DNA of 53,468 nt from Muribaculaceae bacterium (GTDB lineage: Bacteria; Bacteroidota; Bacteroidia; Bacteroidales; Muribaculaceae): NCBI GenBank assembly GCA_016290325.1, contig JAEETL010000018.1, positions 1-53,468 of the forward strand, given 5' to 3'. The notes beneath the pieces were generated by a model that saw only the letters and a program-made list of their open reading frames with translations, ran no database searches and was not told the origin of the DNA. The position numbers were made by a program, and so were the translations under genes. Positions within the stretch are counted from its first letter, which is position 1, and the number at the start of each line of letters is the position of its first letter. This document shows positions 25,629-34,722 of this stretch, piece after piece.

Positions 25629-26870
25629 TTAGGGCACGTACTGGTAGCCGAGGTCCTCGATGCAGTCGATAATCATCTGATCGGGGATAGAGCTCTCGAC
25701 GAGGGCGGTGCCCTTGGCGAGATCAACAGTCACTTTTTCTACACCAGGAAGTGCAGCAATACCCTTTTCCACGTTAGCCTTGCAATGGGCACACATCATG
25801 CCCTTGATCTTGAATTCTTTCATTGCAGTAGTTTTATTCCGTTTGATTTGATAGGATTTCCAGTATTTTGCGCCCAAGGCGGCAACAATCATGCCAAGCA
25901 GGGCGATACTGCACAACGTGTTGAACCACGAGACGTGCATACCATGATGCATGACGTGATGGGGCATGGCGTTAACGAACATCTCCCTCAAGCCTGGCCA
26001 GTAGTCAACCAGCACACCAAAGCCTATCGCACCGCCAATGATTGACAGCAGATAAATGATGGTCGCCTTGCGCCCAAAGGCGTTGTTAACGACAAACATC
26101 GAGGCCAAGTTGGCGGCAGGTCCCGCCATGAGCAGCACCAGAGCGCAACCAGGCGACATGCCCTTAAGCATGAGGGCGGCAGCAATGGGGATGGAACCCG
26201 TGGCACACACATACATAGGCACAGCAACCGCCACGATGATGAGCATGTTGAGGAAAGGCCAGCGGGCATAGGTCGAGAAGAAATCGTCAGGCAGCAAAAC
26301 GGTGATGAGTGTCGCCACCACCAGGCCGATAAGCAGCCAGCGGCCGATGCTCTGCATCATATCGAAGAAACCATATTTGAAGGTCTCCAATATCTTGTTC
26401 CACAAACCCTTGGGAAGTTCACTAAACTCATAGTTACCATCTTCTCCCATATCGCCTAGAGCGCCCTTGCGTTCCCAATGGCCAACCGCCATGCCACCCA
26501 TCAGGGCAGTCACCAATGCTGCTACAGGACGTAGGATGGCAAACGGCAACCCCATCATCGAAAATGTGGCAGCAATGCTATCCACACCCGTCTGGGGCGT
26601 AGCAATGAGGAACGAGGTGGATGCGGCTCGTGATGCGCCGCTACGACGCAGGGCAACAGCCGTGGGCAGTACGCCACACGAGCACAATGGCAACGGCACA
26701 CCAAAAAGTGCCGCGGTCACCACTGGGCGAAATCCAGTACCCGCCAAATAGCGGCTATAGATCGCCGATGGGACAAAGGCATGCAGCAATCCCGCGATGA
26801 AAAAACCCAACAACAGGTAAGGCGACATGCCGTTGAGCATCGACACAAACGCATTTACATAGTCCATCAT
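25629..26870 (-). CDS. SO_0444-family metal efflux permease with C-terminal HMA domain
   Basis: A protein of about 413 residues. The permease part (1-340) has FGVPLPLCSCGVLPTAVALRRSGAS, with the Cys-Ser-Cys pair that marks this Cu/Zn exporter family, and a matching second half with MYVCATGSIPIAAAL. Residues 350-413 are a heavy-metal-associated domain with the metal-binding motif GMMCAHCKANVEKG. The fusion suggests the domain hands metal to, or senses it for, the permease. Start 26870 (or 26867) is used because the upstream codon at 26882 lies inside a TAATTTTG -7 box (complement of 26880-26887), which would leave a leader of only about 6-9 nt. It converges with menG (19-bp gap). Confidence 0.85.
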   Translation of the reverse strand: MMDYVNAFVSMLNGMSPYLLLGFFIAGLLHAFVPSAIYSRYLAGTGFRPVVTAALFGVPLPLCSCGVLPTAVALRRSGASRAASTSFLIATPQTGVDSIAATFSMMGLPFAILRPVAALVTALMGGMAVGHWERKGALGDMGEDGNYEFSELPKGLWNKILETFKYGFFDMMQSIGRWLLIGLVVATLITVLLPDDFFSTYARWPFLNMLIIVAVAVPMYVCATGSIPIAAALMLKGMSPGCALVLLMAGPAANLASMFVVNNAFGRKATIIYLLSIIGGAIGFGVLVDYWPGLREMFVNAMPHHVMHHGMHVSWFNTLCSIALLGMIVAALGAKYWKSYQIKRNKTTAMKEFKIKGMMCAHCKANVEKGIAALPGVEKVTVDLAKGTALVESSIPDQMIIDCIEDLGYQYVP

Positions 26871-26949
26871 AACTGCAGGCAAAATTACGAATAATTTTTC
26901 TTTTTTACCTGCAATCTATCATCAAAAGGACAATGACCGTGAAAATGCC

Positions 26950-27876
26950 CTAGATTTTTAAAGTAATGCTAACAGCCAAGCCGCCAGTAGGGATGTTTTT
27001 AGCCGAAACCATTCCACCATGCAGCAGAACGGCATTCTTGACGATGGCCAACCCCAAGCCTGTCCCACCAAGTGACTTGCTGCGACCCTTGTCAACCGTG
27101 AAGAAGCGCTCAAAAATGCGAGATATGAGTTCGTCGGGCACACCCTTTCCATTATCAGAAATCTCAATGTCCCAGTAATGGGTGCTCTTGCGTGCTGTGA
27201 TCTCAATAGTCGTGTTATCACCAGCATAATTGATGGCATTGTCAATGATGTTTCGGAACACACTATAGAGCAATGCAGTATTACCTGTAACGTTCACATC
27301 TTGTGGCATGCAGTTCTTGACAGTCATCTGGCGGGCTTCAAATGAATGCTCGCTCTCGCTGATGATATCTGCTACCAGCAGGGAAACATTGACCCTGCTC
27401 ATTTCCAGATCCTGGGCGGCATATTCCATCTTGTTTAACAGTGAGATGTCCTGCAATAACGACGTGAGGCGAGAAGCCTGCTCATGGGTTCGGACAATGA
27501 ACTTGTGGGCGATATCGGGCTCAATATCGGGGTTTTCAAGCAGGGTCTCACTATAACCGAGGATGCTTGCCACTGGCGTCTTGAGCTCATGGGCTATGTT
27601 CTGGGTCAGTTCCCGTCTTAACTGACTGTTTTTTTGCTCTTGTTCCGAGGTGATCCTCTGATCCATACGCTTGGCGTATCGATACAGCAAGAAACCCAAA
27701 CCGATCATTACAACGACCGAGAAAAGAAGCAAATGCCAGTCGCTCACTTCATCAAAAGCATTGAGCCGGCGCCGGTCAAAATCCTCAAAGAGGATGAAAA
27801 TCACAGCATAAATGGCAAATATCGCCATTACAATCAGGAACATCCTGCGTCCCTCAGTTAGTTTTTTCATTTTCAT
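26950..27876 (-). CDS. Sensor histidine kinase
   Basis: About 308 residues from the chosen start, MKMKKLTEGRR (27876), which overlaps the response regulator stop by 23 bp. Two membrane helices (around residues 13-30 and 50-67) flank a short periplasmic segment of roughly 20 residues, too small for a classical sensor domain. Then come the dimerisation/phosphoacceptor helix NIAHELKTPVASILGYSETLL (His96) and the ATPase with NIIDNAINYAG (N box), DNGKGVP (G1), FERFFTVDKGRS and GGTGLGLAIV (G2). It is encoded after a Na+/phosphate symporter and an OmpR-type regulator, consistent with a PhoR-like phosphate kinase sensing through the transporter. The role is inferred from position. Confidence 0.9.
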   Translation of the reverse strand: MKMKKLTEGRRMFLIVMAIFAIYAVIFILFEDFDRRRLNAFDEVSDWHLLLFSVVVMIGLGFLLYRYAKRMDQRITSEQEQKNSQLRRELTQNIAHELKTPVASILGYSETLLENPDIEPDIAHKFIVRTHEQASRLTSLLQDISLLNKMEYAAQDLEMSRVNVSLLVADIISESEHSFEARQMTVKNCMPQDVNVTGNTALLYSVFRNIIDNAINYAGDNTTIEITARKSTHYWDIEISDNGKGVPDELISRIFERFFTVDKGRSKSLGGTGLGLAIVKNAVLLHGGMVSAKNIPTGGLAVSITLKI

Positions 27877-28552
27877 TTTCGTTGGTGAAATAATAGCCGT
27901 AGCCGTGCCGTGTACACAGGCACTGGCTATAAGGTTCAATTTTTTTTCTTATTCGGGTGATGTTAACATCAATAGTTCTGGCCGACACGATGACTCCCGG
28001 CGGCCAAGCTTCCTTCATCAACTCTTCACGGCTATAAACATGTCCACGATGAGTCATAAGTAGCCACAGGATGTCAAACTCCAGGCGAGACAGCTCAATA
28101 GGGTTTCCGTTAATCACCACTGCCTTGTCATCATGGTTGACAATCATTTGATCATAGGTCACAACAGTTGGAATGCGATGTTGGTCTGAACGACTAAGAA
28201 CAGCCTTAATACGGGCGATGAGTTCCTTGACCGAGAAAGGCTTTGACATATAATCATCGGCTCCGGCATCAAATCCGTCAAGTTTATCTTGTTCGCCGTC
28301 CAACGCCGTCAAAAAAATAATGGGGACCGAAAAAGCATCCTGCCTTGATCGAAGGTTACGTGCCACTTCTATCCCGCTCATGGCAGGCATCATCACATCC
28401 AACAAGACCAAGTCCACCTGGTTGTAGTCTTCTTTCAGAGCCTCAGCACCTGAATGGGCGACAATGGTGTCATAGCCAGCGCTGTTGAGATTGTAAGAAA
28501 GTATCTCACACAAGTCGGGTTCATCGTCTACTATAAGTATTGTCTTGCTCAT
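27854..28552 (-). CDS. OmpR-family response regulator (PhoB-like)
   Basis: A 232-residue two-domain regulator. The receiver domain has the acidic pair Asp9/Asp10, the phosphoacceptor Asp52 in LVLLDVMMPAMSG, and Lys in MSKPFSVKEL. The winged-helix DNA-binding domain (about 135-230) has the ELSRLEFDILWLLMTHRGHVY and ITRIRKKIEP segments. It starts 11 bp after the nptA stop and overlaps the kinase gene, so the three genes form one operon. Confidence 0.93.
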   Translation of the reverse strand: MSKTILIVDDEPDLCEILSYNLNSAGYDTIVAHSGAEALKEDYNQVDLVLLDVMMPAMSGIEVARNLRSRQDAFSVPIIFLTALDGEQDKLDGFDAGADDYMSKPFSVKELIARIKAVLSRSDQHRIPTVVTYDQMIVNHDDKAVVINGNPIELSRLEFDILWLLMTHRGHVYSREELMKEAWPPGVIVSARTIDVNITRIRKKIEPYSQCLCTRHGYGYYFTNENENEKTN

Positions 28553-28563
28553 CGTTCACAAAA

Positions 28564-30297
28564 TTAAGCAAAAACCTCGACAGGAGCCAATGTATCACTC
28601 AACAAACGCGCTTCCACAACATTTATCACATAATCTCCAAGCTGTTCACACTCCTCGACGATGTCATTAAACAGCGTGCCGATTGAATAGGTTGTCTTTT
28701 GTTCGTCCATTGCATTGAGGTTCTTGGCCTTCAATGCATTGCGCTGCTCGTTAATCTTATTCTCGATATATAACGAGTCCTTGCTGCTCACACTGTCGCG
28801 GCGACCACCTATCACCTGATTCATCTGAGTCAACGAGTCTTCAACAAGTTCCATCATTTGCTTGAGATCGGCATGCTGGACCTCGTTGAATTCCTCGTTG
28901 TTCTCATGAAGCCTTCTCATCTTGCGCGCAAGACTAAAACAGGAGTCTCCTATAGACTCGATCTCGTCTATCTGGCGAATCATCGAGCGGATTTTAGATT
29001 TGGTATCAGAGCTCACATGCTCCTCACTCACATGGGCAAGAAATTGGGCGATGCCAAACTCAATCCTGTCAGCCTTATCTTCATCGTCCTGTATCCCGTC
29101 AAATTCCTTATCAAAGTCCTTGTTGTTGATGAGCACCGACAGCATCCTTACCCGATTGAACATGTCCTGGACATGCTTACCGAAGTCTTTCACCTCGCGC
29201 TGCGCTTGAAGCACCGCGATTTCAGGGGTCTGGACAAGGCCGGCATTGATGTACTTGAACTGGTATTCAGACTCATCTTCTACGCCTTCCTTCTCTTTGA
29301 GCAACTTGCACACCAGCCATTCAATCTGGGGGATGAACCAAATCAACAACAGCGTGTTGAGCACATTGAAGCATGTGTGGAAGGTAGCCAGCGCAAATGA
29401 CAATTTCATCGCATTGGGATTAGCCTCACTGGGGGACAAGCCCACCAAATGGCATGACATGTTCACAAAGGGGTAAAACACAGCGAGTACCCATAGCACG
29501 CCTACCACATTAAACACGAGGTGAGCCAATGCTGCCCTGCGTGCCTGGATGTTTCCAGTTAGGGCTGCAAGATTGGCCGTAAGCGTGGTTCCAATGTTCT
29601 CTCCCATCACAAGTGCAATACCCAAATAGATGGGCAGTGCTCCGCTCGTGCAGAGTATCATCGTGATAGCCATCAGTGCTGCCGATGACTGCACAATACA
29701 GGTGAGAATGGTACCAATGACAAGAAAGATGATGATTGAGAGATAGCTCGACGTGTCGAAACTAGAGAAGAAGTTAACTAATGTAGCATTATGGGCCAGG
29801 TCCATCTCCTTGCCTGTAGCCGAGAGCAGGCCCAGGGAAAGGAACAAAAATGCGATACCAAACAATAAATCTCCCGCAATCCTGTGCTTCTTACCATAAA
29901 TGAGGATGACACCGATAACAAATACCGGCCAAACAAGATCCATGACATTGAACGAAAAACCCGCCGACATGATCCATGCCGTCAGTGTAGTGCCGATATT
30001 GGCACCCATAATCACGCTGATAGCCTGGCCAAGCGATAGCAGTTGAGCATTGACAAACGAAACAGTCATCACTGTCGTGGCCGATGAAGACTGGACGGCA
30101 ACGGTGATGAGCATTCCGGTAAAAACTCCAGCAAAGCGGTTACTCGTCATGGCCGATAATGTGTGGCGCAGGTGCGGGCCACTCATCTTTTGCAGTGATT
30201 CACTTAGCATAATCATGCCAAAAACCAGCAAGGCAAGGGCTCCAATCATCTTCACCACGAGTAATGTCATCGGGTAGTTGATAGACAATAATAGCAT
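28564..30297 (-). CDS. nptA: Na+/phosphate symporter family protein with PhoU domain
   Basis: A protein of about 577 residues. The start at 30297 (MLLLSINYPMTLL) is preferred because an upstream -7-like TAATTTTG (complement of 30339-30346) would place the longer frame start (30357) outside the transcript. Two Na/Pi-cotransporter repeats carry the QSSSATT and QSSAALM signatures with GANIGTTLTAWI and GENIGTTLTANLAAL. From about residue 370 a PhoU-like helical domain follows. The protein would import phosphate with Na+, and the fused PhoU part may report uptake to the downstream two-component system. Confidence 0.92.
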   Translation of the reverse strand: MLLLSINYPMTLLVVKMIGALALLVFGMIMLSESLQKMSGPHLRHTLSAMTSNRFAGVFTGMLITVAVQSSSATTVMTVSFVNAQLLSLGQAISVIMGANIGTTLTAWIMSAGFSFNVMDLVWPVFVIGVILIYGKKHRIAGDLLFGIAFLFLSLGLLSATGKEMDLAHNATLVNFFSSFDTSSYLSIIIFLVIGTILTCIVQSSAALMAITMILCTSGALPIYLGIALVMGENIGTTLTANLAALTGNIQARRAALAHLVFNVVGVLWVLAVFYPFVNMSCHLVGLSPSEANPNAMKLSFALATFHTCFNVLNTLLLIWFIPQIEWLVCKLLKEKEGVEDESEYQFKYINAGLVQTPEIAVLQAQREVKDFGKHVQDMFNRVRMLSVLINNKDFDKEFDGIQDDEDKADRIEFGIAQFLAHVSEEHVSSDTKSKIRSMIRQIDEIESIGDSCFSLARKMRRLHENNEEFNEVQHADLKQMMELVEDSLTQMNQVIGGRRDSVSSKDSLYIENKINEQRNALKAKNLNAMDEQKTTYSIGTLFNDIVEECEQLGDYVINVVEARLLSDTLAPVEVFA

Positions 30298-30602
30298 ATT
30301 ATAAAATATTAATGTAACGTCAAGCAATTTATGCACGACAAAATTAACTTGACTCATGGAAACAGATGCTACAACAGCGGTTACAATTATGTTACTTTTA
30401 TTCTGAATTCTAGCTCCATAACATGCCGCTCATGTGTGAACGACACTGAAATTCCCAGGAAGTATCATGGCCCACCAATAGTCTACTTCACAAGATAAAA
30501 TGATGGAAAAACAGCTCGAATGATGTATTAATACCGTTTTTTCTTGGCACAATAAAAATAAATTCCTAATTTTACCCACTAGAAAACAAAACACATTCTG
30601 TT
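30298..30602. other. Divergent intergenic region
   Basis: About 305 bp between nptA and the ATPase-TOPRIM gene. It holds a -7-like box for nptA (complement of 30339-30346) and the promoter of the plus-strand gene (30544-30574). The middle part (30360-30540) has no ORF, RNA or repeat that can be supported. Confidence 0.6.
30544..30574 (+). promoter_or_regulatory. Promoter of the ATPase-TOPRIM gene
   Basis: TTG at 30544-30546 lies 20 bp before TAATTTTA (30567-30574), one base off TAnnTTTG. The leader to the start codon at 30603 is about 25 nt. Confidence 0.6.
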
Positions 30603-32168
30603 ATGGACATTAGACTACCAAAAAGGATAGACGGAAGAGAGCCTGACGTGCTACAAGATTCACGGCAGATTACCATCATCGGAGCCAATGGTGCGGGCAA
30701 AAGCCGTTTTTGCTCGCAACTGGTTGAGGATTTGGGCGACAAGGCCTACCGCATCTCGGCATTGAAGTCGATGTTTCCATCGACGAACAGCCAAGTGTTG
30801 CCCGGATCCATCGAGGAGATGTTCAACCGCATGAACGAGGCTAACCCGCAGGTAAAGAACTATGCTGAGACCGAGTTTGACAAACTCTTCTACGTCATGC
30901 TCAACGATGAGCTGCGGGAACTGATGAACTTCAAGGCCCATAAGCTCATGGGCGACCAAATGGAGTTCCCCAAGACCAAGCTGGATGTCACAGTGAAGAA
31001 ATGGCAAGAGGTTTTCCCCAAGAACAAGGTGCTGCGTGAGAACGGCAAGCTCATGTTCACCAGCGAGGGCTTTGAGGACAAGTATCCGTTGAGGCGATTG
31101 AGCGATGGCGAGAAATCGGTCCTTTACTACATCGGCGCCGTGCAATATGCCATGCCTGATGCCGCCATTTTGGTCGATGACCCCGAGACCTTTATCCACA
31201 GCAGCATCATGCGCACATTGTGGAACATTCTCGAGCAGATGCGCCCCGATTGCACATTTATCTACAACACCCATGACGTGGAATTTGCCAGTTCCCGCAC
31301 CGACAACCAATGCGTGTGGGTCAAGGCCTTTGATCCTGAGGCCATGGCATGGGACTATGAGGTGATGCCAACAAGCCGCGACCTGGACATCGCGATGCTT
31401 GAGTTGTTGGGCAGTCGCAAACCCATCTTGTTTGTTGAGGGAGACGAGAAGCACAGCATCGACTCCAGACTTTACCCGCTCATCTTCCCTGAATACACCA
31501 TCAAGCCATTGGGCAGTTGCAACAAGGTGATTGAGACTGTTCGCTCCTTTGGCGACCTCAAGGGCTTCCACCAGCTGGAGAGCCGAGGCATCGTGGATCG
31601 CGACCGCCGCAGCGACCCCGAGGTGGAATACCTGCGCAACAAGAATATCCTCGTTCCCAATGTCGCCGAGGTCGAGAATCTGTTCATGCTTGAAGGCGTC
31701 ATCCGTGCCGTGGCCCGTTACAAGCGCCGCAACGAGAATATCGTCTTCCCCAAAGTGAAAAAACGCGTCATTGAGATGTTCACCCGTGAACTCAAGCAAC
31801 AAGCGCTCATGCACGTGCGCCACCGCGTGAAACGTGACGTTGAGGTGCGCATCGACCAGAAGTTCCGCAACATCAGCGCCCTTGAGGATCACATGGTGGA
31901 ACTGGTAAGTGAAATTAATCCCCGAGGGATGTATGACCAGCTGTGTCGTGAGTTCCACGCCTATGAGGACAATGAGGATTATGCCAGCATCCTCAAGGTG
32001 TATAACCAAAAACTGATGATTGGCGAGAGTAATGTAGCCGTGCTGTGCGGTTACAAGAACAAGGAGGACTACGTGCGTGGCGTCCTCAATATCCTCAAGA
32101 GCAACAATGTCGAGGCGAACAATATTCGCAACGCCATCAAGGAATGCTTCGAGATTGAACCGAGCTAA
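30603..32168 (+). CDS. Single-chain ABC-type ATPase fused to DUF4435/TOPRIM domain (PARIS/OLD-like)
   Basis: A 521-residue protein. The ATPase half has Walker A GANGAGKS (27-34), an ABC-type signature LSDGEKS (166-172), Walker B AAILVDDPE (187-195) and an H-loop YNTHD (221-225), as in OLD, Rad50-like and AAA_15/21 ATPases. The TOPRIM half has Glu279 in LFVEGDE and the Asp332-x-Asp334 pair in GIVDRDRRS, the acidic residues expected for metal binding, so it seems catalytically intact. A helical region of about 100 residues closes the protein. In PARIS defence an ABC ATPase (AriA) holds a DUF4435 effector nuclease (AriB), and fused forms are known. Here the gene stands alone with its own promoter and terminator. 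A defence role is likely but unproven; a housekeeping OLD-like role is the alternative. Confidence 0.75.
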   Translation: MDIRLPKRIDGREPDVLQDSRQITIIGANGAGKSRFCSQLVEDLGDKAYRISALKSMFPSTNSQVLPGSIEEMFNRMNEANPQVKNYAETEFDKLFYVMLNDELRELMNFKAHKLMGDQMEFPKTKLDVTVKKWQEVFPKNKVLRENGKLMFTSEGFEDKYPLRRLSDGEKSVLYYIGAVQYAMPDAAILVDDPETFIHSSIMRTLWNILEQMRPDCTFIYNTHDVEFASSRTDNQCVWVKAFDPEAMAWDYEVMPTSRDLDIAMLELLGSRKPILFVEGDEKHSIDSRLYPLIFPEYTIKPLGSCNKVIETVRSFGDLKGFHQLESRGIVDRDRRSDPEVEYLRNKNILVPNVAEVENLFMLEGVIRAVARYKRRNENIVFPKVKKRVIEMFTRELKQQALMHVRHRVKRDVEVRIDQKFRNISALEDHMVELVSEINPRGMYDQLCREFHAYEDNEDYASILKVYNQKLMIGESNVAVLCGYKNKEDYVRGVLNILKSNNVEANNIRNAIKECFEIEPS

Positions 32169-32181
32169 TCATCGAACATAA

Positions 32182-32219
32182 AAAATGTGCCAGTGAGTAA
32201 ATATTCACTGGCACATTTT
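32182..32219. terminator. Bidirectional intrinsic terminator
   Basis: A perfect 15-bp stem (32182-32196 with 32205-32219, arms AAAATGTGCCAGTGA and complement) with an 8-nt loop. The A/T-rich arm ends give a T tract on either strand. It sits between the convergent ATPase-TOPRIM gene and the 3' end of the peptidoglycan cluster. Confidence 0.9.
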
Positions 32220-32261
32220 CTTTATGTTATCGGCTTGAATGAACAAGCCAGTAAAAATGCA

Positions 32262-32915
32262 TCACTTGACATAAGGGCGGATGGCATCACGCCAGATAAG
32301 GTACCCCTTGCCCATGAGATGCAGGCCATCGTTGGTCAAATCGGCCCGCAGCCTACCCTGCTCGTCGGCAAACAGCGGATACAGGTTAATCCATGTCACC
32401 CCTTGACGACGGGCGACCTGCTCGAGCAAGATGTTGGCCTCGACCACGACGTGGTCTCGCCCCTTGAGCAACTTCCATTCCCTTACATCGTTATTGAAAG
32501 GCAACAGGCTTTGCAGATATATCTTGGTCCGAGGACTACCCTGCTTGACCATAACGATGAGTTTCTCCATCGCGCGGGCGATGCTGTCGGCACTCACGTC
32601 GTGTGAGATATCGTTCACACCGCTCATAATGAACAACTTTTTGGGTTGTCCCTCAATAATGGGACCGATGCGGTCGATAAGACCTTGGACAATATCTCCC
32701 ACGATGCCACGATTCTTGATGTGACGGTTTCCCAGCAATTCGTTGAACTCACAGCCATCGGTGAGGCTGTTGCCCAGCATGACAATGTCTTTCTTGCCAA
32801 TGGGTAGCTCGTCAAACAGCGTCGCGCGCCGTGCATAATACGGGTCCTGGTTGGCCTGAGCCAGGGCGGTAAGGCACATGAGTACCGTCACGGCCCATAA
32901 TGCTATTCTTTTCAC
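32262..32915 (-). CDS. Exported SGNH/GDSL-type esterase
   Basis: A 217-residue exported SGNH hydrolase with signal peptide (VTVLMCLTALAQA). Block I is VMLGNSLTDGCEF (nucleophile Ser in GNSLTD), block II Gly lies in NRGIVGD, block III is SGVNDISHD (Asn of the oxyanion hole), and block V is NDGLHLMGKGY with catalytic Asp/His. It is similar to sialate or acetylhexosamine O-acetylesterases. It is the last gene of the peptidoglycan cluster, 57 bp after murQ; removal of O-acetyl from MurNAc is a reasonable guess from position but not from sequence. Confidence 0.85.
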   Translation of the reverse strand: MKRIALWAVTVLMCLTALAQANQDPYYARRATLFDELPIGKKDIVMLGNSLTDGCEFNELLGNRHIKNRGIVGDIVQGLIDRIGPIIEGQPKKLFIMSGVNDISHDVSADSIARAMEKLIVMVKQGSPRTKIYLQSLLPFNNDVREWKLLKGRDHVVVEANILLEQVARRQGVTWINLYPLFADEQGRLRADLTNDGLHLMGKGYLIWRDAIRPYVK

Positions 32916-32972
32916 TGGATTCTCTAGATTAACAAGATGGAAAACCTCAACTATTAACTATTAACTGTCAAC

Positions 32973-33788
32973 TCAATTACCGCGGTAGGCATCAATAGCC
33001 TTTTTCACCGAGCCGTGAAGCAAAAGCAGGCGGTTGGCCTCGTCATAAGGGATTTTCAATTCATCTACAAGCCAGCGCGTGCCGCGGTCCACCAACTTCT
33101 GGTTAGTGAGCTGCATATTGACCATCTTGTTGCCCTTGACACGTCCCATTTGAATCATCACACAGGTCGAAATCATGTTACAGATGAGTTTTTGACCCGT
33201 TCCACTCTTCATGCGTGAACTGCCGGTGAGATACTCAGGACCGACGACCATCTCGATGGCAATCTCGGCGGTTTCGCTAACAGGTGCACCGGGATTGCTG
33301 GTGATGGCAGCCGTAAGGCAGCCGTTGGCACGTGCATCACGCAGGGCACCGATGACATAGGGCGTAGTGCCCGAAGCGGCGATGCCGATGACCGTATCCA
33401 GTGGCGTGACTTTGTGCTCCTGCAAGTCCTTCCAACCCTGCTCGGTGTCGTCCTCGGCATTCTCAACGGCATTACGCAAGGCAATATCACCACCTGCTAT
33501 GATACCGATGATCCAGCCTGGCGACATGCCAAAGGTGGGAGGAATCTCGCTGGCGTCGAGGACACCCAGTCGCCCACTGGTACCCGCACCCATGTAGAAG
33601 ATGCGTCCACCTTTTTTCATGCGCTCAACGATGCCCGTCACGAGGCACTCGATTTGCGGTATCGTCTTCTGCACCGCGTCGGCCACCTTGTGATCCTCCC
33701 GGTTGATATCGGTGAGTATTTCATGCACCGATTTCTTTTCCAGGTTATCGTAAAGCGACGGTTGTTCGCTAATTTTCTCAAAAGCCAT
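32973..33788 (-). CDS. murQ: N-acetylmuramic acid 6-phosphate etherase MurQ
   Basis: A 271-residue SIS-domain enzyme that removes D-lactate from MurNAc-6-P to give GlcNAc-6-P. Family signatures are FYMGAGTSGRLGVLDASEIPP with the catalytic Glu81, the second acid Glu109 in NAVENAED, GIAASGTTPYVIGAL and GSSRMKSGTGQKLICNMIST. It is about 25 residues shorter than the E. coli enzyme, mostly at the C-terminal end. The kinase gene 20 bp upstream makes its substrate. Confidence 0.97.
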   Translation of the reverse strand: MAFEKISEQPSLYDNLEKKSVHEILTDINREDHKVADAVQKTIPQIECLVTGIVERMKKGGRIFYMGAGTSGRLGVLDASEIPPTFGMSPGWIIGIIAGGDIALRNAVENAEDDTEQGWKDLQEHKVTPLDTVIGIAASGTTPYVIGALRDARANGCLTAAITSNPGAPVSETAEIAIEMVVGPEYLTGSSRMKSGTGQKLICNMISTCVMIQMGRVKGNKMVNMQLTNQKLVDRGTRWLVDELKIPYDEANRLLLLHGSVKKAIDAYRGN

Positions 33789-33808
33789 AATCTTTCCTTT
33801 TTAGTTGT

Positions 33809-34660
33809 TTATTCGGCAGTGCTGTGATACTTGATGAGTCCCTCCATGGGATCCTTCATGATCGTGCCGATGGTGATGCCCAGAGGTTCGGCTGCCTCCT
33901 TGAGGACATTTTTCTCACATAATGCTATGGAACCCACAAAGTTACAGGGCAATTCCTTGTAATTGGGATAACTGGCGACATTACGGGTAAAGAAATCGGT
34001 GAACGAGCGCAAGACGATGTTGTGGATCGACGGCTCGTCGATGTTGTGCTCCAGGAAAGGAGCGAACTGAGCCAGGAAACGGTTAGCAGCAGGCTTGCGG
34101 TAAACCGACGTGATAATCGTGGTGTAGTCGAGGTTATACTCCTTCATGAACTTGTCACACAAGTGAGGGGGCAACTGCTTCTTCAACACGTCGCCCACGA
34201 GCAGCTTGCCTAACACGGCACCACTGCCCTCATCGCCCAGGATATAGCCCAACGGTGACACGTTCTGCACAACCTTCTCGCCATCATAATAGCACGAGTT
34301 ACTGCCCGTACCCAGAATGCAGGCGATGCCCGGCTTGCGACCACAGACGGCGCGCGCAGCTGCCAGCAAGTCGCTAGCCACCTCAACCTTCCCGGCAGTA
34401 GGCAGGTTGGCCCTCAGGGCATTAATCACCTGCTGCTTGATCTCGTCAGAAATGATGCCAGCACCATAATAGTAGATCTCATCGACCTTGTAATTGGTGA
34501 GGTGTGGTATGAGTTCACGCTTGATCTGTTCCTTCATTTCCTCCTCGGTGAGCAAGAGCGCGTTCATGCCGGTAGTAAAAATCTGGGCTACCTTTTCTTT
34601 TCCGTTAAGCAGGCACCAATTAATCTTGGTGGAGCCGCAGTCAGCAATCAAAATCATCAT
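33809..34660 (-). CDS. murK: BadF/BcrA-type sugar kinase, probable MurNAc kinase (MurK-like)
   Basis: A 283-residue ASKHA-fold kinase: phosphate-1 loop LIADCGSTKINW at the N-terminus, CILGTGSNSCYYDG (phosphate-2), and GYILGDEGSGAVLG (adenosine/sugar loop). This compact BadF-type group includes the MurNAc kinase MurK and eukaryotic-like GlcNAc kinases. Its position between a Tannerella-type MurNAc permease gene and murQ (20 bp) indicates that it phosphorylates MurNAc at C6 after import. A close paralogue is encoded at 46845-47705. Start 34660 gives MMILIAD; 34657 is equally possible. Confidence 0.85.
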   Translation of the reverse strand: MMILIADCGSTKINWCLLNGKEKVAQIFTTGMNALLLTEEEMKEQIKRELIPHLTNYKVDEIYYYGAGIISDEIKQQVINALRANLPTAGKVEVASDLLAAARAVCGRKPGIACILGTGSNSCYYDGEKVVQNVSPLGYILGDEGSGAVLGKLLVGDVLKKQLPPHLCDKFMKEYNLDYTTIITSVYRKPAANRFLAQFAPFLEHNIDEPSIHNIVLRSFTDFFTRNVASYPNYKELPCNFVGSIALCEKNVLKEAAEPLGITIGTIMKDPMEGLIKYHSTAE

Positions 34661-34722
34661 AATATCTCAGTTTTTAGTCATTAATTGTCTTAAGCATTAT
34701 CAAACCATTGATAAACAATCGA

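Noticed and set aside
30660..32009. 449-codon open frame antisense to the ATPase-TOPRIM gene
   Set aside because: The plus-strand protein has all ATPase and TOPRIM motifs. The antisense frame is low-complexity His/Val/Leu-rich, as expected of a shadow.
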